64,000 nt of DNA from JACCZX01 sp963801035 (GTDB taxonomy: Bacteria; Pseudomonadota; Gammaproteobacteria; Burkholderiales; Burkholderiaceae_F), in NCBI GenBank assembly GCA_963801035.1, contig CAWDDF010000007.1:434001-498000 (forward strand). Direction: 5' to 3'. Every line of letters begins with the position of its first letter. The first letter of the stretch is position 1. This document shows positions 52,020-61,004 of the stretch, one piece after another. Position numbers and translations under genes: made by a program. The notes beneath the pieces were generated by a model that saw only the letters and a program-made list of their open reading frames with translations, did not search any database and was not told where the DNA came from.

Positions 52020-53046
52020 GTGGAGCCGCACGGGACAGATCCACTGACGAAGCCGGAGCCTGGCCGACTCTCCGAAGGCTTTCGGGTCGCAGTCATCGGT
52101 GCGGGAATTGCAGGTCTAGCTTGCGCGCAAATGCTTGCCGCGCGCGGCGCGAAGGTCACGGTATTCGAGCAGGGCCGACAGGCCCGGCGGACGTGCCACG
52201 ACATTGCGTACGGAGTTCGGCAACTTCGATCACGGCGCGCAATACTTCACGGTGCAGAGCCACGCGTTCGAGCGCGCCGTGGCGCAGTGGCTGCAGGCCA
52301 ATGTCGCCAAGCGCTGGGAAGGCCGCATCATCGCGGTCGAAGGTGCGTCGAGCGAGGACAAGACCACGTCGGCAACGCGCTACATCGGTGCCGAAGGCAT
52401 GATCTCGATTGCGAAGCATCTGTCCGAAGGACTCGACATTCGACTCGATACGCGCGTTGGCTCTGTATTGCAGACAGGAATGCGCTGGTCGTTGCTCGAC
52501 GATACAGAGCGCTCATCTGCGCCGGGCGGGTTCGATGCGATGGTGCTTGCGATGCCGTCGTCGCAGGCCGCGCAGCTTCCGGGCGTGCCTGCCACACTCG
52601 TGAAGCATCTGCGGATGGTCGAGTGGCGCCCATGCTGGGCCGCATTGCTGACGCTGCAGGTTGCGAGCGGGTTTGACTTCGCCGCAGCGTTCGTCAACGA
52701 CCACGCCGCGTTGTCATGGGTTGCACGCGAGCACGATGAATCGGGTACCGAGCATTGGGTGCTGCATTCCACACCGAACTGGGCTGTTTCGCATCTGAAT
52801 ATGCCGAGCGATGACGTTGCAGCGCTGCTTGCGCAGGCCCTGGCAGAGCGCTTCAACTTCGGATTCCGGCCCGCCTATGTATCCGCGCATCGATGGCTCT
52901 ATGCAACGCCGGTGAGACCGTTGCTCGAGCGTTACTTATGGGATGCCAAGTTGCGCATCGGTGCGGTGGGGGACTGGTGTCAGGGTCCGCGTCTTGAAGG
53001 TGCGTTTTTATCGGGCGACGCGCTGGGCGCTGCGATTGCGCCTTGA
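52020..53046 (+). CDS. NAD(P)/FAD-dependent oxidoreductase, renalase-like (frame broken by an apparent +1 insertion)
   Basis: About 341 residues when joined. The first frame (GTG 52020) reads FRVAVIGAGIAGLACAQMLA then VTVFEQG, the Rossmann FAD-binding start. After a shift at about 52179-52185, the second frame continues GGRATT, FGNFDHGAQYFTVQS, WRPCWAALLTLQ, HRWLYATPV and GDWCQGPRLEGAFLSGDAL, all typical of the renalase-like amine oxidase family. Removing one base gives GRQPGGRAT at the junction. The start is uncertain because it abuts an inverted repeat. The 3' end overlaps the next start. Confidence 0.83.
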
Positions 53047-54950
53047 GGTCAAGTTCTGCGGTGGCATTGCTGCACGAGCGGCGTTTTGCGCCGCTGTTCT
53101 GGGTTCAGTTTCTCGGCGCCGCTAACGACAACGTATTCAAGTTTGCGTTTACGTTGCTTGCGACTTATTCGGCGGCTACCTGGGGCGGAGTCGATCCACG
53201 TTACGCGGCGTTTCTGATTGGCGCGCTGTTTATCGCGCCGTTTTTGCTGTTCTCGGCGACCAGCGGGCAACTCGCGGACAAGGTGGAGAAATCTCGCCTG
53301 ATCCGTCGGCTGAAAGATGCCGAGATAGCGGTGATGGCGCTGGCTGCAGCCGGTCTGACGCTGCAATGGCCGTGGCTGATCTACGTCGCGATGTTTCTGA
53401 TCGGCTTGCAGGCGACGTTGTTCGGGCCCGTCAAATATTCGTATCTGCCGCAGCATCTGGACGCGAGCGAAATTACCCGCGGTAACGGCCTGATTGAAAT
53501 GGCCACCTTCATTGCGATCCTGCTCGGGACGATTGTCGCGGGACTATTGATCGAGATGTTCGCCGCAACGGCCGCTGCGGTTGTCGCGCTTGCGATCGTG
53601 TTGCTCGCGCTCGGCGGACGCGTGATTGCGCAATTCATTCCACTTTCGCCGGCGGCAGACGCGTCGCTGCGAATCAATTGGAATCCCTTTTCGGAAACCG
53701 TGGCCAATCTGGCGCTCGCACGGCGTGACCGCACGGTCTTCAACTCGATCCTGGGGATTTCCTGGCTGTGGTTTTTCGGGTCAATCTTTCTTACCAGTCT
53801 CGCGCCGTTTGCGCGCGAAGTACTGAGCGGCGACGAGGCGGTTGTCACCTTCCTGCTTGCCGTATTTTCGATCGGCATCGGTGCCGGATCGCTGTTGACC
53901 GATCGCTTGTCGGGCCACAAAGTCGAAATCGGGTTGGTGCCGCTGGGCTCCATCGGCATGACGGTGTTCGCACTCGACCTGTACTTCGCGTCACAATCGA
54001 TGACGCCGATCGGGGCGCCGCTGCAGGCGCTGCCCGGATTTCTGGCACGTGATGGCGCCTGGCGAGTCATCTTGGACCTCGCGCTGCTATCGGCGTTCGC
54101 TGGGCTGTATTCGGTGCCGTTGTACGCATTGATTCAAAGTCGTGCACAGAAAACGCACGTTGCGCGCATCGTTGCCGCCAATAACATCCTTAACGCGCTG
54201 TTCATCGTCGTCGCTTCAATCGCCGCCGCGGCACTGCTCGGCAGCGGGTTAACGATTCCGGAACTCTTTCTGGTGGCCGCGCTGATGAATGCCGCAGTGG
54301 CGACCTACATCTACTTGCTCGTGCCCGAGTTTTTGCTGCGCTTCGTTGCCTGGCTGGTCACGCACGCGCTTTATCGTGTGCGGTCGATCGGCGCCGAGCG
54401 CCTGCCCGAGGCTGGTCCAGTCGTGCTCGTCTGCAATCACGTCAGCTTTGTAGACGCTGTTGTGATCATGGGCGAGAGTCCGCGGCCAATTCGCTTTGTG
54501 ATGGATTACCACATCTTCAGAATTCCGGTGCTCCGTACCTTCTTCAATCAGCTGAAGGCGATCCCGATCGCGTCGGCAAAACGAGATCCGGACACGCTGC
54601 AGCGTGCTCACGAAAGCATTGAGCAAGCGTTGGAAGAAGGCGAAATGGTTTGCATCTTTCCCGAGGGTCGGATTACCGATACCGGTGAGCTGTATCCGTT
54701 CAAGCCGGGAGTTCGGCACATCGTCGAACGCAATCCGGTGCCGGTGATTCCAATGGCGTTGCGCGGCCTGTGGGGATCGTTCTTCTCGCGCTATGGCGGC
54801 GAAGCGTTCTCGCTGCCGCTGGATGCGCGACTGCGGCGCGGACTGCGCTCCAAGCTCGAATTCATTGTGGGCGAACCCATACCTGCTGCGCTAGCAACGC
54901 CAGAGCTGCTGATGCAGCGCGTGCAGGAACTGCGCGGGACCGCCAGGTAG
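53043..54950 (+). CDS. MFS lysophospholipid transporter - 1-acylglycerol-3-phosphate acyltransferase fusion (LplT-PlsC type)
   Basis: A 635-residue fusion. Residues about 1-420 form a 12-helix MFS domain like LplT (FWVQFLGAANDNVFKFAFTL, FGPVKYSYLPQHLDASEITR). Residues about 440-635 form a PlsC acyltransferase with the NHVSFVD (H-x4-D) motif near residue 465 and FPEGRITDTGEL near 540. It probably imports lysophospholipids and reacylates them at the inner membrane. The start is TTG 53043, overlapping the upstream stop, or GTG 53061. The fusion is related to the E. coli Aas/LplT pair. Confidence 0.92.
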   Translation: MRSSSAVALLHERRFAPLFWVQFLGAANDNVFKFAFTLLATYSAATWGGVDPRYAAFLIGALFIAPFLLFSATSGQLADKVEKSRLIRRLKDAEIAVMALAAAGLTLQWPWLIYVAMFLIGLQATLFGPVKYSYLPQHLDASEITRGNGLIEMATFIAILLGTIVAGLLIEMFAATAAAVVALAIVLLALGGRVIAQFIPLSPAADASLRINWNPFSETVANLALARRDRTVFNSILGISWLWFFGSIFLTSLAPFAREVLSGDEAVVTFLLAVFSIGIGAGSLLTDRLSGHKVEIGLVPLGSIGMTVFALDLYFASQSMTPIGAPLQALPGFLARDGAWRVILDLALLSAFAGLYSVPLYALIQSRAQKTHVARIVAANNILNALFIVVASIAAAALLGSGLTIPELFLVAALMNAAVATYIYLLVPEFLLRFVAWLVTHALYRVRSIGAERLPEAGPVVLVCNHVSFVDAVVIMGESPRPIRFVMDYHIFRIPVLRTFFNQLKAIPIASAKRDPDTLQRAHESIEQALEEGEMVCIFPEGRITDTGELYPFKPGVRHIVERNPVPVIPMALRGLWGSFFSRYGGEAFSLPLDARLRRGLRSKLEFIVGEPIPAALATPELLMQRVQELRGTAR

Positions 54951-54982
54951 AGCGAACATGAAACCGTGCACAATCTGACGCG

Positions 54983-56095
54983 ATGTCTTCCACCTTCGGC
55001 CATCTGTTTTGCGTTACCAATTTCGGGGAGTCGCACGGTCCAGCGATCGGCTGCGTGATCGACGGCTGTCCGCCGGGGATGGCACTGGCCGAAGCGGATT
55101 TGCAACGCGATCTAGACCGCCGCAGACCCGGGACGTCACGGCACGTCACGCAACGGCGTGAATCCGACCGCGTCGAGATCTTGTCCGGCGTCTATGAAGG
55201 ACACACTACCGGCACGCCGATCGGGCTGCTGATTCGTAACGAAGATTCAAGGGAACGAGACTACGAAGATCTGATCGACACGTTTCGACCGGGACACGCC
55301 GACTACACCTACTGGCGCAAGTACGGGGCACGCGATCCGCGTGGTGGCGGCAGATCCTCGGCCCGGTTGACGGCGCCCATGGTTGCTGCCGGCGCGGTTG
55401 CGAAGAAGTGGTTGCACGCCCAATTCGGCACGCAGGTGCGCGGCTGCATGCAGCAGCTGGGCGAGATCCAGATTCCTTTCGTGAGCTGGGCCGAGGTCGA
55501 AACGAACTCCTTTTTCGCGCCCGATTCGCGGCTGGTGGCTCAGCTGGAGGACTACATGGATCAACTGCGCAAGAGCGGTGACTCTGTCGGTGCACGCTTA
55601 CGGGTCGTGGCCACCCGCGTCCCCGTCGGGCTCGGCGCGCCGCTGGCTGCGAAGCTCGATGCCGACATCGCACACGCGATGATGGGAATCAACGCGGTCA
55701 AGGGGGTCGAGATTGGAGCCGGCTTTGGCGCTGTTCTGCAAAAAGGGTCGGAGCACGGTGATGAAATGCTGCCGGCGGGATTTGCCAGCAACAACGCCGG
55801 AGGAGTTCTCGGCGGAATCTCGACCGGGCAGGACATCGAGGTGTCGATTGCACTGAAGCCGACGTCGAGCGTTCGGCTGCCGCGGCGATCGATCACGCGC
55901 GCCGGCGCGCCGACGGTCGTCGAGACGCACGGTAGGCACGATCCCTGCGTAGGAATTCGAGCGACGCCGATCGCGGAGGCGATGCTGGCCCTGGTGTTAA
56001 TGGACCATGCGTTGTTGCACCGCGCGCAAAACGGCGATGTGTTGCATCAGGTACCGGCGATTGCCGCGCAGGCGGAGGCGCCGGGTAATAACTGA
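54983..56095 (+). CDS. aroC: Chorismate synthase
   Basis: A 370-residue FMN-dependent enzyme making chorismate from EPSP, the last common step of aromatic amino acid synthesis. The three signatures are FGESHGPAIGCVIDGCPPGM at the N-terminus, KYGARDPRGGGRSSARLTA with basic active-site residues, and GFASNNAGGVLGGISTGQDI. The arginine-rich SVRLPRRSI and the late RHDPC motif are also present. Normal length. Confidence 0.97.
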   Translation: MSSTFGHLFCVTNFGESHGPAIGCVIDGCPPGMALAEADLQRDLDRRRPGTSRHVTQRRESDRVEILSGVYEGHTTGTPIGLLIRNEDSRERDYEDLIDTFRPGHADYTYWRKYGARDPRGGGRSSARLTAPMVAAGAVAKKWLHAQFGTQVRGCMQQLGEIQIPFVSWAEVETNSFFAPDSRLVAQLEDYMDQLRKSGDSVGARLRVVATRVPVGLGAPLAAKLDADIAHAMMGINAVKGVEIGAGFGAVLQKGSEHGDEMLPAGFASNNAGGVLGGISTGQDIEVSIALKPTSSVRLPRRSITRAGAPTVVETHGRHDPCVGIRATPIAEAMLALVLMDHALLHRAQNGDVLHQVPAIAAQAEAPGNN

Positions 56096-56113
56096 CCCGC
56101 GAGGAGCTTGCGC

Positions 56114-56941
56114 ATGAACGTTCTACTACGAGCCGTACCGATTGCCGCCCTTACTCTGCTCGCCGCTTGCGAGACCGTGCAGACCACCGACGCCGGCGCA
56201 GTCGGCGTCACGCGAAAACAGCAGGTGAGCTCGGTTGTCAGCGCAAAAGAGGTGGAAGCGGCCGCTGACAAGCAGTACGACGAGATGATGGCCGAAGCGC
56301 AGAAAAAGGGCTTGCTGAATCGCAATGCGCAACAGGTACAGCGCGTGCGAGCGATCGCGCAGCGCTTGATTCCGCAGACCCGTGTCTTCCGGCAGGACGC
56401 GCCCGGGTGGGCATGGGAGGTCAATGTGTTGACTTCAAAGGACGTCAACGCGTGGGCGATGCCCGGCGGCAAGATGGCGGTCTACACCGGTCTGATCGAG
56501 CGCCTGAATGCGACGGACGACGAGCTTGCGGCGGTGATGGGCCATGAGATCGCGCACGCGTTGCGGGAACACGCGCGAGAGCGCATCGCGCGGCAAATGG
56601 GCACGCAGGCCGCGTCCACGATCGGTTCGATAGCGCTTCAGGTACTGACCGGTGTCCAAATAGACCCGCAGTTGGCGGGCACCGTTGGCCAGGCGGTTTT
56701 CGTATTGCCAAACAGTCGCGAGAACGAGCAGGAGGCTGACGTTATCGGCGTCGAGCTAATGGCGCGCGCCGGCTACGACCCGCGTGCCGCACTGACGCTG
56801 TGGCAGAAAATGGGACAGGCAAGCGGCAGTGGCGGGCCGCCGGAGTTTCTATCGACGCATCCGAGCAGTGCGACGCGTCTGCGTGAACTGCAGGCTTATG
56901 TTGACAAGGTGATGCCGCTGTATCAGGCAGCGAAGCGTTAG
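56114..56941 (+). CDS. M48 family metallopeptidase, lipoprotein
   Basis: A 275-residue zinc protease anchored by a lipobox (LTLLAAC, C19). The catalytic site is VMGHEIAHALREHARE (HEIAH at 144-148), and the third ligand lies in ENEQEADVIGVELMARAGYD. Relatives (LoiP/YggG type) act in the periplasm on outer-membrane quality control. GAGGAG lies 7 nt before ATG 56114, preferred over TTG 56108. The 3' end overlaps the opposing dioxygenase gene by 4 nt. Confidence 0.92.
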   Translation: MNVLLRAVPIAALTLLAACETVQTTDAGAVGVTRKQQVSSVVSAKEVEAAADKQYDEMMAEAQKKGLLNRNAQQVQRVRAIAQRLIPQTRVFRQDAPGWAWEVNVLTSKDVNAWAMPGGKMAVYTGLIERLNATDDELAAVMGHEIAHALREHARERIARQMGTQAASTIGSIALQVLTGVQIDPQLAGTVGQAVFVLPNSRENEQEADVIGVELMARAGYDPRAALTLWQKMGQASGSGGPPEFLSTHPSSATRLRELQAYVDKVMPLYQAAKR

Positions 56942-57621
56942 CCGATCACCAGATCCGCGCGCGCGACCATCTGCGTCGCGCGCGCAAGCGGGTGCGACAC
57001 CGCGGCCGTCGTTGGCTCGAACTTCAGCGTCAACGCCGCCTGTTCCTCGGCGCTCATGCGCGAGAACAAAAAGTCCCGCCGGTTGTTGGGATCGTCCGCC
57101 AGATACAACTGAGTTGCGAACGCTGAAGCACCAGGCGACTGAACGCGCACGTGAATGTGCGACGTTCGCCCCGGATATGCGATCGGCTTGATCGTGCGGA
57201 AGTGGAACGCGCCCGCAGCATCGGTGCGTGCCGATCCGTACCCCTGAAAGTTTTGATCACGCTCTGCCTCGGCACCTCCCGCCGGATGGTGGTAGACGGC
57301 ATTCGCATCGCACTGCCAGATTTCTACGGCGGCGTTCGTCAGTGGCTGACCGCGCCGATCGAGCACGCGCCCGGTCAGATAGATCGGAACACCTTTGCTC
57401 AGTACGCGATCGCCTTCGACGCGGAGCAGATCCGCATCGGTCTCAGGCGGACGTTCAGCTGCGTTGCGCGGATAAAAAGGGCCGAGGGTTTGCGCCGGGC
57501 TGACGCGCAACGAACCTGGCGCCGTCTGCGCACCCGCGAGCGGAACCAGCAACGTCCCCGCAGCACCGGTGAGAAAGTGTCGACGCTGTAGCGTCTTTGC
57601 ATTATTCGGTCTTGGCTTCAT
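56938..57621 (-). CDS. Exported intradiol ring-cleavage dioxygenase-like protein
   Basis: A 227-residue protein resembling protocatechuate 3,4-dioxygenase beta subunit. The Fe(III) ligand set is visible as Y110, Y149, H155 and H157 (VYHHP, YPGRTSHIH). TLGPFYP at 45-51 and GYGSARTDAAGAFHFRTIKP are family motifs. Uniquely for this window it has a Tat-like signal (LQRRHFLTGAAGTLLVPLAG), so it probably acts in the periplasm on an unknown catechol-like substrate. AGGAG lies just before ATG 57621. No aromatic catabolic genes are nearby. Confidence 0.88.
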   Translation of the reverse strand: MKPRPNNAKTLQRRHFLTGAAGTLLVPLAGAQTAPGSLRVSPAQTLGPFYPRNAAERPPETDADLLRVEGDRVLSKGVPIYLTGRVLDRRGQPLTNAAVEIWQCDANAVYHHPAGGAEAERDQNFQGYGSARTDAAGAFHFRTIKPIAYPGRTSHIHVRVQSPGASAFATQLYLADDPNNRRDFLFSRMSAEEQAALTLKFEPTTAAVSHPLARATQMVARADLVIG

Positions 57622-57697
57622 TTGATCTCCTGAGTGCGTGCTCAGACTGCCTGGACTACGCCGATGTTCCGCTCTCGGATGGCATAATCGTTCGAGT

Positions 57698-59140
57698 ATG
57701 AATGTTGTCAAGACACTGCAGTCTCGAACGCTTTACGACAAGCTTTGGGACGATCATGTCGTGCACGTCGAAGACGACGGCACGACGGTGCTTTACATCG
57801 ATCGCCATCTCGTGCATGAAGTGACCAGTCCGCAAGCGTACGAAGGGTTGCGGCTGGCCGGACGCGCGCCATGGCGCATCAGCTCGATCGTGGCCACCGC
57901 GGATCACAACACACCGACGACGGGATGGGAGCAGGGTTACGGCGGTATCGACGACCCGATATCTAAGGAACAGATCGTCACACTCGATTCGAACATCCGC
58001 AGCTTCGGCGCCGCGGCTTATTTTCCGTTTCTGGACAAACGCCAAGGGATCGTGCACGTGATGGGACCGGAGCAGGGTGCGACGCTACCGGGCATGACCG
58101 TAGTGTGCGGCGATTCACATACCAGCACACACGGTGCCTTTGGCGCCCTTGCGTTCGGCATTGGCACCAGCGAGGTCGAGCATGTGTTGGCAACTCAGAC
58201 GCTGTTGACTAAGAAGGCCGGCAACATGCTGGTCAAGGTCAATGGACGACTGCCGACCGGATGCACAGCGAAGGACATCGTGCTGTCGGTTATCGGGCGC
58301 ATCGGCACTGCCGGCGGTACAGGTTATGCAATCGAATTCGCAGGTGACGCGATCCAGGCGCTGTCGATGGAAGGCCGCATGACGGTTTGCAACATGACTA
58401 TCGAGGCGGGTGCGCGCGCCGGCATGATCGCGGTCGACGAAAAAACCATCGAGTACGTCCGGGGCCGTCCGTTTGCTCCATCGGCTGATCAGTTTGAGGA
58501 AGCAGCGAGGGCCTGGCGCACGCTGCGCTCGGATCCCGACGCGAAATTCGATCGCGTCCTCGAACTGCGGGCGGAGGAGATCAAGCCGCAGGTCACATGG
58601 GGTACGTCGCCTGAAATGGTGACAACGATCGACGGCTGGGTGCCCGACCCCGAAGCGGAGCGCGATCCGGTCAAGCGCGAGGGAATCGAGCGTGCGCTTG
58701 ATTACATGGGACTTGAGCCGAAGACGCCCGTCACCGGCATCTTTCTCGACAAGGTGTTCATCGGGTCGTGCACCAATTCGCGCATTGAAGATTTGCGAGA
58801 GGCTGCATGGGTCGTCAAGAAACTCGGCAAGCAGGTCGCGAGCAGTGTGAAGCTGGCGATGGTCGTTCCCGGATCCGGTCTGGTCAAGGCGCAGGCCGAA
58901 CGCGAGGGGCTGGACAAGATCTTTCGCGGAGCTGGCTTTGAGTGGCGCGAACCCGGCTGTTCGATGTGCCTCGCAATGAACGCTGACCGGTTGGAGCCGG
59001 GCGAGCGTTGCGCATCAACCAGCAACCGCAATTTTGAAGGCCGCCAGGGCACGGGCGGCCGTACGCACCTGGTTTCGCCGGCGATGGCGGCTGCGGCCGC
59101 GATTGAAGGACACTTCGCAGACGTTCGTCGGTTGACGTGA
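57698..59140 (+). CDS. leuC: 3-isopropylmalate dehydratase large subunit
   Basis: A 480-residue aconitase-family protein that, with LeuD, isomerises 2-isopropylmalate in leucine synthesis. TLYDKLWDDHVV, VCGDSHTSTHGAFGALAFGI, and the Fe-S ligands in FIGSCTNSRIEDL and GCSMCLAMN are all present. ATG 57698 begins the family sequence; the frame is open to 57638. It heads the leuC-lipoprotein-leuD-leuB-asd run typical of Burkholderiales. Confidence 0.97.
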   Translation: MNVVKTLQSRTLYDKLWDDHVVHVEDDGTTVLYIDRHLVHEVTSPQAYEGLRLAGRAPWRISSIVATADHNTPTTGWEQGYGGIDDPISKEQIVTLDSNIRSFGAAAYFPFLDKRQGIVHVMGPEQGATLPGMTVVCGDSHTSTHGAFGALAFGIGTSEVEHVLATQTLLTKKAGNMLVKVNGRLPTGCTAKDIVLSVIGRIGTAGGTGYAIEFAGDAIQALSMEGRMTVCNMTIEAGARAGMIAVDEKTIEYVRGRPFAPSADQFEEAARAWRTLRSDPDAKFDRVLELRAEEIKPQVTWGTSPEMVTTIDGWVPDPEAERDPVKREGIERALDYMGLEPKTPVTGIFLDKVFIGSCTNSRIEDLREAAWVVKKLGKQVASSVKLAMVVPGSGLVKAQAEREGLDKIFRGAGFEWREPGCSMCLAMNADRLEPGERCASTSNRNFEGRQGTGGRTHLVSPAMAAAAAIEGHFADVRRLT

Positions 59141-59150
59141 GGAGGTTGCG

Positions 59151-59273
59151 ATGAAGACGCTGTTGATCATGGTAGCCGCGTTATTTACGCTGTCGGCCTG
59201 CAACACGATGGAGGGTTTTGGTAAAGACGTCGAAAAGCTCGGCTCAAAGATCGAGGAAAAAGCAAAGCGCTAG
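59151..59273 (+). CDS. Entericidin A/B-like small lipoprotein
   Basis: A 40-residue protein starting MKTLLIMVAALFTLSACNTM, with lipobox LSAC (C17) and a short amphipathic tail EGFGKDVEKLGSKIEEKAKR typical of the entericidin family. GGAGG lies 6 nt before the ATG and leuD starts 4 nt after the stop, so it is co-translated with the leucine genes. The family is known from an antidote/toxin pair in E. coli, but the role of the leu-linked copy is not known. Confidence 0.88.
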   Translation: MKTLLIMVAALFTLSACNTMEGFGKDVEKLGSKIEEKAKR

Positions 59274-59277
59274 AGCG

Positions 59278-59922
59278 ATGGAGAGATTCGAAATCCACAC
59301 CGGGTTGGTGGCACCGCTGCCTCGTGCCAACGTTGATACCGACGCGATCATTCCGAAGCAATTCCTGAAGTCGATCAGGCGGACGGGCTTCGGCCCGAAC
59401 CTCTTCGATCAGTGGCGCTACCTCGATCGCGGCGAGCCGGGTAAAGACAACAGCAAACGGCCACTGAATCCGGAATTCGTGCTGAACCAGCCGCGCTATA
59501 AGGATGCGTCGATTCTGTTGGCCGCCAGGAACTTCGGCTGTGGCTCGTCGCGCGAGCACGCACCCTGGGCGTTGCTGCAATTCGGGTTTCGAGCAGTCAT
59601 CGCACCAAGCTTTGCCGACATTTTTTCCAACAACTGCATGAAAAACGGGCTATTGCCGGTGACCCTACCGCAGGCTGTGGTTGATCATTTATTCGATGAC
59701 GTCGCGGCAAATGTGGGCTACCGCTTGACCGTCGACCTTCCGCGGCAGCGCGTGGTTGAACCGAACGGCAGCGAGCATCCGTTCGAAGTCGCAGCGTTTC
59801 GCAAGCATTGTCTGTTGAACGGGTTGGACGACATCGAACTGACGCTGCGTCACAAAGACAAGATCGCAGCATTCGAGAATAAACGCTTGACCGAGCAGCC
59901 CTGGCTCGCGAAGACCGCGTAA
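59278..59922 (+). CDS. leuD: 3-isopropylmalate dehydratase small subunit
   Basis: A 214-residue aconitase swivel domain that partners LeuC. ANVDTDAIIPKQFLKSI is the family start, and NFGCGSSREHAPWAL with FADIFSNNCMKNGLLP contributes the active-site residues. Normal length. leuB follows 5 nt after the stop. Confidence 0.97.
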   Translation: MERFEIHTGLVAPLPRANVDTDAIIPKQFLKSIRRTGFGPNLFDQWRYLDRGEPGKDNSKRPLNPEFVLNQPRYKDASILLAARNFGCGSSREHAPWALLQFGFRAVIAPSFADIFSNNCMKNGLLPVTLPQAVVDHLFDDVAANVGYRLTVDLPRQRVVEPNGSEHPFEVAAFRKHCLLNGLDDIELTLRHKDKIAAFENKRLTEQPWLAKTA

Positions 59923-59927
59923 GCCTG

Positions 59928-61004
59928 ATGAACATCGCCGTGTTGCCGGGCGATGGCGTCGGCAGGGAAGTCATTGCCGAAGCTGTCCGTGTACTCGAAG
60001 CGCTCGACGAAGCGTTCGAGTTCGAATTTGCCGACGTCGGCGGTGCGGCTTATGAAGCATGCGGCAATCCGCTGCCGGACTCGACGCTAAAGCTCGCGCA
60101 ATCATCGCAGGCCGTCCTCTTCGGCGCCGTCGGCGATCCGAAGTACGACTCGCTCGATCGCGCTCTGCGTCCTGAGCAAGCAATCCTCGGTTTGCGCAAG
60201 CAGCTTGGTTTGTTTGCGAATTTTCGTCCGGCGATCTGCTATCCCGAACTGACGGCAGCGTCGAGCTTGAAGTCTGAGCTCGTGTCGGGTCTGGATCTGC
60301 TGATCGTGCGAGAGCTGACAGGCGATATCTACTTCGGTCAGCCAAGAGGATTTCGTGCAGCGCCCGACGGCGCGTTTGCCGGCGCGCCTGAAGCGTTCGA
60401 CACAATGCGCTACAGCCGGCCGGAGGTCGAACGAATCGCCCGCACCGCGTTCGACGCGGCGCGCAAGCGCAAGCGCAAAGTGACCAGCGTCGACAAAGCC
60501 AACGTGCTGGCGACGTCTCAGTTATGGAGAGAAGTCGTTAGCGACGTTCACGCCGGGTACGCCGATGTTGCGCTCGATCACATGTACGTCGATAACGCCG
60601 CGATGCAGTTGGTGAAAGCGCCCAAGAGCCTTGACGTGATCGTCACCGGCAACCTGTTCGGCGACATTCTTTCGGATGAGGCGGCGATGCTGACCGGCTC
60701 GATCGGCATGCTGCCGTCGGCATCGCTGAACGAGCGCGGTCAGGGCTTATACGAACCGTCGCACGGCAGCGCCCCCGACATCGCAGGCAAGGGGATCGCC
60801 AACCCGTTGGCTACGATTTTGTCTGCCGCGATGATGCTTCGACATTCGCTGAACCTCGCCACTCACGCCGAGCGGGTCGAAAGTGCAGTGAAGCGCGCAC
60901 TGGCCACCGGCGCGCGAACCGTTGATATCTGGAGCGAGGGCACGCGCAAGGTCGGTACGCGGGAGATGGGTGATGCGGTGATCAATGCATTGAGGCAAGC
61001 ATGA
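59928..61004 (+). CDS. leuB: 3-isopropylmalate dehydrogenase
   Basis: A 358-residue NAD enzyme catalysing the third step of leucine synthesis. Compared with the paralogue at position 217, it has LeuB-specific LLIVRELTGDIYFGQPRG, the KANVLATSQLWREV segment with the catalytic lysine neighbourhood, GNLFGDILSDEAAML and the adenine-binding EPSHGSAPDIAGKGIANP. The stop overlaps the asd start (ATGA). Confidence 0.97.
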   Translation: MNIAVLPGDGVGREVIAEAVRVLEALDEAFEFEFADVGGAAYEACGNPLPDSTLKLAQSSQAVLFGAVGDPKYDSLDRALRPEQAILGLRKQLGLFANFRPAICYPELTAASSLKSELVSGLDLLIVRELTGDIYFGQPRGFRAAPDGAFAGAPEAFDTMRYSRPEVERIARTAFDAARKRKRKVTSVDKANVLATSQLWREVVSDVHAGYADVALDHMYVDNAAMQLVKAPKSLDVIVTGNLFGDILSDEAAMLTGSIGMLPSASLNERGQGLYEPSHGSAPDIAGKGIANPLATILSAAMMLRHSLNLATHAERVESAVKRALATGARTVDIWSEGTRKVGTREMGDAVINALRQA

